From the NCBI GenBank assembly GCA_023449855.1, contig JAEXHR010000036.1, positions 1-31,272 of the forward strand: 31,272 nt of DNA, read 5' to 3'. The DNA comes from Pseudomonadota bacterium (GTDB lineage Bacteria; Pseudomonadota; Alphaproteobacteria; Rhizobiales; Xanthobacteraceae). The translations under genes were made by a program, and so were the position numbers. Below, piece by piece: positions 16,648 to 23,440 of the stretch. Each line of letters starts with the position of its first letter. Position 1 is the stretch's first letter. A model generated the notes under the pieces. The model was not told the DNA's origin, searched no databases, and saw only the letters and a program-made list of their open reading frames with translations.

Positions 16648-16665
16648 CCCGCACCATGGTGCGGG
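16648..16665. terminator. Perfect 18-bp palindrome between two mini genes
   Basis: CCCGCACCATGGTGCGGG is a perfect palindrome lying 13 bases past the 47-aa gene and 39 bases past the stop of the convergent 45-aa gene. It could fold as a 7-bp stem with a CATG loop and act as a bidirectional 3' end. It lacks a T tract, so termination is unproven. Confidence 0.45.
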
Positions 16666-16704
16666 CAGCAGGACTGAATTTCGACGTGAGACTTGCCGCG
16701 GAAA

Positions 16705-16842
16705 TCAGCGGCTCCAGGCGAAGGCCATCAGCGCCACAGCCACCAGAAGCAAACCCGAAAATCGAACGATGATCGTGCCCATCTTGGGCGCGGATGCCCG
16801 TGCCGGAATAGGCGCGGCGGTATTCGGACGAATCGTTTGCAC
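16705..16842 (-). CDS. Mini membrane protein, 45 aa, GTG start
   Basis: This is an unrecognised small ORF reading (M)QTIRPNTAAPIPARASAPK and then a hydrophobic helix (about 22-42, IIVRFSGLLLVAVALMAF), ending AWSR. The GTG start has GGGGAGA eight bases upstream, the same kind of site as other genes here, which is the main reason to call it. A shorter alternative begins at an internal ATG (residue 21). It is convergent with the 47-aa membrane protein gene. Confidence 0.55.
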   Translation of the reverse strand: MQTIRPNTAAPIPARASAPKMGTIIVRFSGLLLVAVALMAFAWSR

Positions 16843-16948
16843 GGATGTCTCCCCAGACCCCTGACAGATTTTTTCTGCCTAGAACTTGGTCGGGGAGAGG
16901 TGGTTAAAGTTCAATTGAAATTGTGCCCAAGAAACTGAAATTTCAATG

Positions 16949-16976
16949 AAAAACGCCGCCCTGAGCCAGGGCGGCG
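16949..16976 (-). terminator. Rho-independent terminator for the 17002 gene
   Basis: CGCCGCCCTG (16954-16963) and CAGGGCGGCG (16967-16976) form a perfect 10-bp stem with a 3-nt AGC loop. On the minus strand it is followed by five T. It lies 26 bases beyond the stop codon at 17002. Confidence 0.92.
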
Positions 16977-17001
16977 CTCGAAAACACTAGCTATTTACCG
17001 A

Positions 17002-17445
17002 TCAGTCGTGGCGGAGGTTGTCCGCCGCGCGCTTCCACTGGGCGACATTATCCGCAATCAGGCGGGTGGATTTCATGGCCGCCTGGCTGAGCTGTGCGTA
17101 GCCCGAAATCTCGCGCTGGACACGCTGGCCTTCAGCATGCAGCAGGTCACGCAGGCTTTCCAGCTCGCCGATCAGGTTTTCGATCTCGGCCAGCGAGGTG
17201 CCGGCGACGCGCTGGATCAGCGAATTGACGCTGTTCACGGTCGCTTCGGCCGAGGAATCGAGCGAAGCCTCTGGAGCAGCCGGCGTTTCGCCGGTCGTAC
17301 CGCTGGCAGCGGTCGCGCCGGGGCGGCGGAGATAGGCGATGTCGTTGCGGACGAAGTCGCGGATACCGGCTTCCACTTCCGAGACGGCAGCGAGGTTGCT
17401 GTCTTCGGTGGCGGTGGTTTCGGTCTGCTCGGGACGTGCGTTCAT
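17002..17445 (-). CDS. Hypothetical helical/coiled-coil protein
   Basis: This 147-aa soluble protein has no recognised domain. The first 75 residues are polar with a Thr/Ala/Pro-rich linker. The second half (about 70-147) is predominantly helical with heptad-like spacing, including IQRVAGTSLAEIENLIGELE and LISGY-like REISGYAQLSQ. AGGAGA lies upstream of the ATG at 17445, and a strong terminator follows, so it is probably monocistronic. The helix-rich end loosely recalls phasin-like or chemoreceptor helices but I cannot assign it. Confidence 0.75.
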   Translation of the reverse strand: MNARPEQTETTATEDSNLAAVSEVEAGIRDFVRNDIAYLRRPGATAASGTTGETPAAPEASLDSSAEATVNSVNSLIQRVAGTSLAEIENLIGELESLRDLLHAEGQRVQREISGYAQLSQAAMKSTRLIADNVAQWKRAADNLRHD

Positions 17446-17603
17446 AGGCTTTCTCCTGATCGACGCATGACGCGCGGACTGTCCCCCGCACGGCGTAACA
17501 ACATTGTCATCTGCGCAGTCGATTCCGACAGGATAGCGGCCAATCTGCGGCGGGTACCGGTTCTTTGTCTGAAATTCGCCGGTAAAGTGTATGTAAAATT
17601 AAA

Positions 17604-18527
17604 TCACCAGCTGTGTTTAAACCCGGCGGTAAGACTCTTGTTGGTCACGCCGGTCGTGGTCTCGCTGAGCGAACCGGTGACATTGATCCCGCCGAACAGT
17701 TTCTGCTCGGCGCCCACCTTGCGCAGCCATTTGTCGTCGGTGGTCGCCAAGGACTGCCCTGCCAGGAAGCTCGTGCCGGTTTCCGGGATATTGAAGCGTG
17801 CGAGCTGGTCGGTCTCATAGGTCCGCGTCGGCCGGCCGTTATAGCCGACCATCGGAATGCTGCCTTGTTGGATGACATTGTAGCCGCTCTGCAAGGTGAG
17901 CGAATACTGGTTGCCTGCCAGCGGTACCGACTTGCTGATCGAGGTGCCGAATTTGGTCTGGTCCGCATAGGGATCGACGCGCGCTTCGATGGCGGTCTGA
18001 TCCCAGATCGAGCCCACGCCTGGCGCTGTCATTGCAGCCCAGGCGGTGCCGTTCGAGCTTGCCTGCGTACCGTCACCGAACTGGTTGCGATAGGCGTCTT
18101 GTGCGCTCCGAGCAGCGTCCTGATGCGCGACATTCATGTCGGCACCGATGCGCGTGTCCCAGAACGGCAGCACCGATTGCTTCACGGAGACGGCCGATGC
18201 GCCGTTACCGTCATTCGAAGTCCAGGACGATGTCTGCTTGCCAACGATCAGCGATGACTTCTTCTCGCGAAGCGAGCCCTTGGCCATCGGCGAGTCGTTA
18301 ACGCTGAGCGAACTCCAGTCGGGCTCCGTCGTATCCTTCTTCGCAACAGGCGACGTATCGACCGGCTCGATCTCGCCGGGCGGTGGCGCGAGATCGTGGG
18401 GCTCGACATCGTTGATGCCGGCCCACGGATTTTGCGCGTAAGCGGGCGCCATGGCGGTGCCTGTGCAGACCGCCACAATGAAGCCAAGTCGATAAAAAGG
18501 AGCCGTTATCGCAGCCATCATGCCCAT
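17604..18527 (-). CDS. Exported hypothetical protein, possible outer-membrane barrel
   Basis: This 307-aa protein has an N-terminal signal sequence with a likely signal peptidase site APAYA|QNP after residue 31. A Pro/Asp-rich linker (about 40-70) follows. Residues 95-307 are rich in alternating polar and aromatic/hydrophobic residues such as NQYSLTLQSGYNVIQQ and INVTGSLSETTTG. The chain ends FKHSW, compatible with the terminal aromatic signature of outer-membrane β-barrels. No named family is recognised. Three Met near the start (residues 1, 3, 4) make the exact start uncertain. Confidence 0.7.
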   Translation of the reverse strand: MGMMAAITAPFYRLGFIVAVCTGTAMAPAYAQNPWAGINDVEPHDLAPPPGEIEPVDTSPVAKKDTTEPDWSSLSVNDSPMAKGSLREKKSSLIVGKQTSSWTSNDGNGASAVSVKQSVLPFWDTRIGADMNVAHQDAARSAQDAYRNQFGDGTQASSNGTAWAAMTAPGVGSIWDQTAIEARVDPYADQTKFGTSISKSVPLAGNQYSLTLQSGYNVIQQGSIPMVGYNGRPTRTYETDQLARFNIPETGTSFLAGQSLATTDDKWLRKVGAEQKLFGGINVTGSLSETTTGVTNKSLTAGFKHSW

Positions 18528-18611
18528 GCCCAGCAGATCGCGTTGGTCCGCAGATCATACCGCCGCCACGGGCAGAATTATGGCATCGCAGCATTCAGCT
18601 GCAAGCCACGT

Positions 18612-19043
18612 TCACGCGATCTTCGGCAAATGGATCGCGCGGCCGAGTGCCTGCTCTACCAGATCGAACGTATCGACAACGACGCGCATGCTGATCAGCC
18701 GTCCAGCACGGAATTGCGCGAACTGCGCGAGGCGCAGGCTGATCGGCCGATTGGTGTCCAGCGCGGTCAGCGAGAAACGCACCATCGCCGCGGCGGAATT
18801 CTCGCCGAGCATCACGGATTCGCGCTCATAACGATGTACGCGGACATTCTGCGAAATCTGCCGGCAGGCTTCGAGAACGGCCATCTTTCCATGGCGCGAG
18901 CCGAGAAACGGAAACATGTCGATGGGGCCGAATACGGCCCAGTCGATGTGATCATCGATCATGGCGGCAAGATCGTCGAAATGCTGGTCGTTGATCGCGC
19001 GATGCAACGCACGCGACAAACGCCAGAGGCAATGCTCTGTCAT
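18612..19043 (-). CDS. NTF2/SnoaL-fold protein
   Basis: This 143-aa protein fits the SnoaL-like cone fold. An N-terminal helix pair (LHRAINDQHFDDLAAMIDDH) leads to WAVFGPIDMFPFLGSRHGKM, followed by alternating strands through RLAQFAQFRAGRLISMRVVVD. The fold is used by small-molecule isomerases, cyclases and scaffold proteins, so function cannot be deduced. Its upstream region contains an AT-rich stretch and the 12-bp inverted repeat at 19146-19180. Confidence 0.7.
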   Translation of the reverse strand: MTEHCLWRLSRALHRAINDQHFDDLAAMIDDHIDWAVFGPIDMFPFLGSRHGKMAVLEACRQISQNVRVHRYERESVMLGENSAAAMVRFSLTALDTNRPISLRLAQFAQFRAGRLISMRVVVDTFDLVEQALGRAIHLPKIA

Positions 19044-19145
19044 TTTGTGGAAATTCCGGAATGGGTGCAGCGAAAGGGCCCGCGCGGAAAAAGCGACGTC
19101 GGGCGACGAACGGTAATCAATTGAAACTTAAAGTAATAAAATTTC

Positions 19146-19180
19146 TTGTGCATTGCAAGATAACTTTCTGCAATGCACAA
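19146..19180. promoter_or_regulatory. Perfect 12-bp inverted repeat
   Basis: TTGTGCATTGCA (19146-19157) pairs with TGCAATGCACAA (19169-19180) across an 11-nt spacer, in an AT-rich gap. It lies just after the stop of the 19196 gene and about 100 bases upstream of the SnoaL gene, both leftward. It may be a terminator for the former or an operator for the latter; no clean T tract follows. Confidence 0.55.
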
Positions 19181-19195
19181 TTGCTATTTTGACGG

Positions 19196-19477
19196 TCAGA
19201 TGTCCTGCCGGGGGCGGAGGGGGGTCTGTTGCTGGAGATGCTCAACGCTCAGCTCCCGCGGGCGAGCAGCGGCGATGCCGAACAGAATGGCGCCGGCGAC
19301 GGCGCCGAGCAGGGCGCCGATGGGCATGAAGGTGAAAAACACCAGCATGGCGCTGTAACCTTCGAAATTGCTGGTTTTGAACAATTCGACCCATGCGACA
19401 CCGGCACCGAGCCCGAGAGCGCCGCCCCCGAGGAGGCCGAGGACTAGGCCTAGCAGAATTAACAAAACGACTTTCAT
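19196..19477 (-). CDS. Small glycine-rich membrane protein
   Basis: This 93-aa protein has two hydrophobic segments, LLILLGLVLGLLGGGALG near the N terminus (about 4-28) and MLVFFTFMPIGALLGAVAGA (about 44-68). A polar tail ends RPRQDI. A poly-G stretch (GGGGGGAA) lies seven to fourteen bases before the ATG at 19477 and probably serves as the ribosome site; the longer ORF to 19657 lacks support. No known family recognised. Confidence 0.7.
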   Translation of the reverse strand: MKVVLLILLGLVLGLLGGGALGLGAGVAWVELFKTSNFEGYSAMLVFFTFMPIGALLGAVAGAILFGIAAARPRELSVEHLQQQTPLRPRQDI

Positions 19478-19626
19478 GCAGATTCCCCCCAACGACCTAA
19501 ATGCGTCCGGCCAAGGCATTTGAAGGTTCAAAGGTTGGAGCGCGCTCCGGTCGAAGTGGCCGATCGCGCAAAGGAACGCGGACGGCCCCTGCTGCGTTAT
19601 CCCTCTCTCCCATAACGGAGTGACAT

Positions 19627-19806
19627 ATGACCAAGCATATCCAACCCGTCCCCGCACAGAACCGTAGCGACAAAGGGCCGTCGAATGTGCCGAAGGTGCA
19701 GCTCGACGACACCAAGGGCCATCGCGACGATGAGAAGCACAATATCCGCGAACAGGCCGCGCACGGCAATCTCGTCCAGAATACGTCCAGCCGCCGTTCC
19801 GGGTGA
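19627..19806 (+). CDS. Small hydrophilic protein, 59 aa
   Basis: This is a short charged protein beginning TKHIQPVPAQNRSDKGP, with HRDDEKHNIREQAAHGN in the middle and ending SSRRSG. It is probably soluble and disordered. GGAG is placed eight bases before the ATG. I believe similar small proteins occur in Bradyrhizobiaceae but cannot confirm. It lies 34 bases before the ferredoxin gene and may share its transcript. Confidence 0.65.
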   Translation: MTKHIQPVPAQNRSDKGPSNVPKVQLDDTKGHRDDEKHNIREQAAHGNLVQNTSSRRSG

Positions 19807-19840
19807 TCGCAATCGAGAAGCCCGCGTCTATATAAACCCC

Positions 19841-20155
19841 ATGGCTCCAAAACCCGTTATCGCCGCAAGGCTGCGCCGCGCGCCGCCGATCCTTGTCTGC
19901 AAGAAGTGCCTCGGCCGAATCGACGACGGCAAGAAGCTGCGCAAGGCGCTCAAGTCAGAAGCGAAGGACCGCAGCGCCGCGCAGGCTGTGAAGCCGCCCC
20001 GCGTGGTGATGACGAGTTGCCTTGGCATTTGCCCGAAGCGCGCGGTGGTCGTTGCAAGCGCGGCGACGTTGCGGGATGGCAAATATCTGCTGCTGTCGGA
20101 GGCCGACGCGAGCGCAGAGGCGATCTCGGCGCTGATGCCGGACACACAGCCGTAG
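19841..20155 (+). CDS. Thioredoxin-like [2Fe-2S] ferredoxin
   Basis: This 104-aa protein has four cysteines: C20 and C23 (ILVCKKCLG) and C60 and C64 (MTSCLGICPKRAV). The spacing is like the thioredoxin-fold [2Fe-2S] ferredoxins (DUF1636-like or Shethna type), which act as electron carriers or scaffolds. The start is the ATG at 19841, where family likeness begins; upstream in-frame sequence overlaps the 59-aa gene in another frame. Its stop codon lies within the first bases of a REP pair. Confidence 0.78.
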   Translation: MAPKPVIAARLRRAPPILVCKKCLGRIDDGKKLRKALKSEAKDRSAAQAVKPPRVVMTSCLGICPKRAVVVASAATLRDGKYLLLSEADASAEAISALMPDTQP

Positions 20156-20240
20156 CCCGCATGGAGCGGAGCGCAATGCGGGGCAGTCGAGCCAAATGAA
20201 ACGCCGGACTCCGGATTACGCTTCGCTGCATCCGGGCTAC
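20152..20240. repeat. Inverted pair of REP-like elements between ferredoxin and dctA
   Basis: GTAGCCC (20152-20158) pairs with GGGCTAC (20234-20240). The internal CGCATGGAGCGGAGCG is an inverted partner of CGCTTCGCTGCATCCGGG. It overlaps the ferredoxin stop codon and ends 5 bases before the dctA stop, filling the whole gap between convergent genes. Confidence 0.8.
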
Positions 20241-20244
20241 AAGA

Positions 20245-21576
20245 TCAAGCCGCCGGCTTGACCGGCAATCCATCCAGCGGCACGCGCTCCATCTCCTCGC
20301 CGAACGCAATCGGATGCGCCATCGCCTCATGCAGCTTGTGGCGATCGAGTTCGCCTTCCCAGCGGCTGATGACAATGGTGGCGACGCCGTTGCCGATCAG
20401 GTTAGTGAGCGCGCGGCATTCGCTCATGAACTTGTCGATGCCGACAATGATCGCGAGCGAGGTGATCGGGATGTCGGGAATGATCGACAGCGTGGCCGCC
20501 AGCGTCACGAAGCCTGCGCCGGTGACGCCCGATGCGCCCTTCGAGGTGAGCATGGCGACGCCGAGCACCGCGGCCATCTGGCCGATGGTGAGATGCGTGT
20601 TGGTCGCCTGCGCCAGGAACAGCGTGGCCAGCGTCATGTAGATATTGGTGCCGTCGAGGTTGAAACTGTAGCCGGTCGGGATGACGAGGCCGACCACCGG
20701 CTTCGACGCGCCGAGCGCTTCCATCTTGGTGATCATGCGCGGCAGCACGGTCTCCGACGAGGAGGTGCCGAGCACGATCAAAAGCTCATCCTTGATATAG
20801 GCGATGAAGCGCAGGATCGAGAAGCCGAAGGCGCGCGCGATGCCGCCGAGCACCAGCAGCACGAACAGCAGCGATGCCGCGTAGAAGGTGATGATCAGAT
20901 AGCCGAGATTGACCAGCGCGCCGAGCCCGAACGAGCCGATGGTGAAAGCCATGGCGCCGAAAGCGCCGATCGGCGCGACCTTCACGATCATGCCGATGAT
21001 GCGGAAGAACATCTTGCCGGCCAGATCGATGCCGGCGGCGATCTGCTCACCTGGCTTGCCCATATGGGCGATGGCGAAACCCGAGAGGATCGCGACCAGC
21101 AGCACCTGCAGCAGATCGCCCTTGGCCAGCGAGTCGAAATAGGAGGTCGGGATGATCGCCAGCAGATGCGAGACGAAGCTCTCTTCCTTGGCGCGCGTGA
21201 CGTAATTCGCGACCGATTTCGCATCGAGCGTGGAGGGGTCGATGTTGAAACCGGCGCCGGGCTGCAGGAAGTGTCCGACCAGAAGTCCGATCAGCAGCGC
21301 GAGCGAGGAGACCACCTCGAAATAGAGCAGCGTCTTGCCGCCGATGCGGCCGACCTTGCTCATATCGCCGATGGAGGCGATGCCATGCACCACCGTGCAG
21401 AAGATCGCCGGGGCGATCATCATCTTGATCAGCGCGATGAAGCCATCGCCGAGCGGCTTCAGCGCCTTGCCGGCATCGGGATAAAAGTAACCGAGCGCCA
21501 CACCGATGATGATGGCGATGATCACCTGGATATAGAGGACCTTGTACCAGGGCTGTCTGGTCATCGTCGTTTCCAT
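20245..21576 (-). CDS. dctA: C4-dicarboxylate:cation symporter
   Basis: This 443-aa protein is a DAACS-family carrier for succinate, fumarate and malate in the inner membrane. Several hydrophobic segments are visible. The signature IPTGYSFNLDGTNIYMTLAT is present, as are the hairpin SSSETVLPRMI and the late segment TSKGASGVTGAGFV. I start it at ATG 21576; ATG 21564 is an alternative, while the 48-residue extension to 21720 is unsupported. I could not find a convincing sigma-54 promoter or a dctBD pair in the window. It is convergent with the ferredoxin gene across a REP pair. Confidence 0.93.
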   Translation of the reverse strand: METTMTRQPWYKVLYIQVIIAIIIGVALGYFYPDAGKALKPLGDGFIALIKMMIAPAIFCTVVHGIASIGDMSKVGRIGGKTLLYFEVVSSLALLIGLLVGHFLQPGAGFNIDPSTLDAKSVANYVTRAKEESFVSHLLAIIPTSYFDSLAKGDLLQVLLVAILSGFAIAHMGKPGEQIAAGIDLAGKMFFRIIGMIVKVAPIGAFGAMAFTIGSFGLGALVNLGYLIITFYAASLLFVLLVLGGIARAFGFSILRFIAYIKDELLIVLGTSSSETVLPRMITKMEALGASKPVVGLVIPTGYSFNLDGTNIYMTLATLFLAQATNTHLTIGQMAAVLGVAMLTSKGASGVTGAGFVTLAATLSIIPDIPITSLAIIVGIDKFMSECRALTNLIGNGVATIVISRWEGELDRHKLHEAMAHPIAFGEEMERVPLDGLPVKPAA

Positions 21577-21823
21577 CCCGTTGCGAGGCGCAAGTCGCGC
21601 CGCGTTCCTGCGAAGACTATCTGACTTAACTGCGACGGAACATCGCAGCTTGTACAGCCCTGCGATAAAAATCAGGCGCAGCCCGGCCATGTCGGATGCG
21701 CATGCAGCAACACCTTGCACAATGGGGTGGTGTCATTTGCCGATGTGGCGGTGCCGCAAATGTGAGTTGGTCAGGGAGGCGGTTTGGAACACGGCAAAGT
21801 GTTCGGCCTCGCAGGAAGCGACT

Positions 21824-22369
21824 TCAATATGTCGGCGGCGTCAGTGCGCTCACGATCTCGCAGGGGTCGTTGCCGATATTGCGGTAGCGATGCGGCAGGC
21901 GGCTGTCGAAATAGAAGCCGTCGCCCTTGCGCAGGATCTGCGTCTCGCCGTCGACCGTCAGTTCGATCGCGCCGCGAATGATCATGCCGGCTTCCTGCGC
22001 TGCATGGGTGATCGGTTGCGTGCCGCCAGCGCCTGGACCGTAGGTCTCGTGGCACATCAGCAATTGGCGGTTCGGGAAACGGGCGCCGATCATACGATAG
22101 GAGATGGCGTTGCCGTCGCCGATCTCGACGAAGTCTGCCTTGCGGTAGAACGGGCTCGACGTCTCTGCCTTCAGTTCGGAGAAAAAACCGATCAGTGTCG
22201 TGCCCAATGCGTCGAGCACTGCACTTAAAGTGCCCACGGACGGGCTCGTGCGGTCGCGCTCGATCAGCGAGATGGTCGAATGGGATGTGCCGGAGCGGTC
22301 GGCCAGTTCGCGTACGCCGAGCTTCCGGCGCTCGCGTAGTTCGCGGAGCTTTGATCCGATTTTGGTCAC
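21824..22369 (-). CDS. HTH-cupin transcriptional regulator (PuuR-like layout)
   Basis: This 181-aa protein has an N-terminal XRE helix-turn-helix (about 5-60, VRELADRSGTSHSTISLIER) and a C-terminal cupin (about 100-175, with ELTVDGETQILRKGDGFYF and PHRYRN). The layout matches PuuR-type regulators, many of which sense amines or amino acids. The GTG start at 22369 has AAAGGA seven bases upstream and is preferred to the TTG at 22384. It is divergent from the class IV transaminase, and the 16-bp palindrome at 22398-22413 lies just upstream, suggesting autoregulation and control of the transaminase genes (inference). Confidence 0.9.
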   Translation of the reverse strand: MTKIGSKLRELRERRKLGVRELADRSGTSHSTISLIERDRTSPSVGTLSAVLDALGTTLIGFFSELKAETSSPFYRKADFVEIGDGNAISYRMIGARFPNRQLLMCHETYGPGAGGTQPITHAAQEAGMIIRGAIELTVDGETQILRKGDGFYFDSRLPHRYRNIGNDPCEIVSALTPPTY

Positions 22370-22397
22370 GCGGCGTCCTTTCAACCGGCAATGGATC

Positions 22398-22413
22398 GTC
22401 TATTATAATAGAC
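22398..22413. promoter_or_regulatory. Perfect 16-bp palindromic operator/promoter
   Basis: GTCTATTATAATAGAC is perfectly palindromic and contains TATAAT, a potential -10 box, on both strands. It is 29 bases upstream of the regulator's GTG start and 82 bases upstream of the transaminase ATG. An AT-rich palindrome next to an HTH-cupin regulator gene in a divergent gap is a likely self-binding operator. Confidence 0.75.
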
Positions 22414-22494
22414 ATAATGGTGAAGCGCTATTGCCGCCGCAGCGCGAACCGGCAATCATCGCGATCACGAAAGCCATAGCCGGGGAGCGATCGG

Positions 22495-23400
22495 ATGCAG
22501 GAACGGTTTCGCAGCGGAGCCGCCTTTTCGCGCGGTGCGTTCGTGCCGATTGCGGAGGCCAGCGTGTCCCCGCTGGACTGGGCGTTCACGCGTTCCGATG
22601 TCGTCTACGATGTCGTGCATGTGTTTGAGGGCGGTTTCTTCCGGCTCGCCGATCATCTCGACCGCTTCGAGGCGTCGATGCGCGCGCGCCGGCTGGCGCC
22701 ACCGGAGACGCGCAGCCAGATGGAAGCCATCCTGCACCGCTGCGTCGCGCTGGCCGGTCTCGACGATGCCTATGTGGCGATGGTGGCGCTGCGCGGGCGG
22801 CCGCGAATTGCCGGCTCGCGCAGGATCGAGGATTGCGACAATCACTTCATGGCCTATGCGGTGCCGTGGATCGATGTCATCCCGAAGGACGTTCAGGCGC
22901 GCGGCGCGCATCTGTGGATCGCGACCAGACCGCGCGTGCCCGATGCCTCGGTCGATCCCACCGTGAAGAACTATCAGTGGAGCGATCTCACCAGCGGACT
23001 ATTCGAGGCGCAGGATCACGGCGTCGACTCGGCCATCGTCTGCGATGCCGACGGCTTCGTCACTGAGGGGCCGGGCTTCAATGTGTTCGTGGTGAAGGAC
23101 GGCAGGGTGAGGACGTCCGGTCATGGCAGCTTGCATGGCATCACGCGCAGGACCGTGCTTGAACTATGCGGCGAGATCGGCATCGACGCTGCGGTGGCTC
23201 CGATCCGGCGCGACGAACTGGAAGAGGCCGACGAAGTGTTTCTCGCCACCACGGCCGGCGGCGTCATGCCTGCTGCGCGCGTCAATGGCACGATCCTCGG
23301 CAACGATAGTCCGGGGCCGATCTCGCTGCGGATCAGGGACGCCTACTGGCAGATGCACCGCGACGGCGTTCATCGCACCGACGTCATCCGCGACGCATAG
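22495..23400 (+). CDS. Class IV PLP transaminase, (R)-amine transaminase-like
   Basis: This 301-aa fold-type IV aminotransferase has its PLP lysine at K158 in DPTVKNYQWSDLTSGLFEA. Other conserved stretches are SDVVYDVVHVFEGGFFRLADH, VTEGPGFNVFVVKDG, GITRRTV and TTAGGVMP. From memory these match the fungal and Arthrobacter (R)-selective amine transaminases better than BCATs or D-amino acid transaminases. One difference is YVAMV where the Aspergillus enzyme, as I recall, has FVEV. GGGGAGC lies before the ATG. The gene is divergent from the HTH-cupin regulator and 40 bases before the DMFase-like gene. Fold class is firm; the amine substrate is inferred. Confidence 0.88.
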   Translation: MQERFRSGAAFSRGAFVPIAEASVSPLDWAFTRSDVVYDVVHVFEGGFFRLADHLDRFEASMRARRLAPPETRSQMEAILHRCVALAGLDDAYVAMVALRGRPRIAGSRRIEDCDNHFMAYAVPWIDVIPKDVQARGAHLWIATRPRVPDASVDPTVKNYQWSDLTSGLFEAQDHGVDSAIVCDADGFVTEGPGFNVFVVKDGRVRTSGHGSLHGITRRTVLELCGEIGIDAAVAPIRRDELEEADEVFLATTAGGVMPAARVNGTILGNDSPGPISLRIRDAYWQMHRDGVHRTDVIRDA

Positions 23401-23440
23401 CGCGCAACGCTTCGAACTGACGCTCTGACGGGAGAATTCC

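Noticed and set aside
20314..21624. 436-aa plus-strand ORF opposite dctA
   Set aside because: It is antisense to an evident transporter and has shadow-like Asp/His/Arg-rich composition.
21577..21823. Sigma-54 promoter for dctA
   Set aside because: I looked for GG-N10-GC with TGGCAC/TTGC context on the minus strand and found no convincing match.
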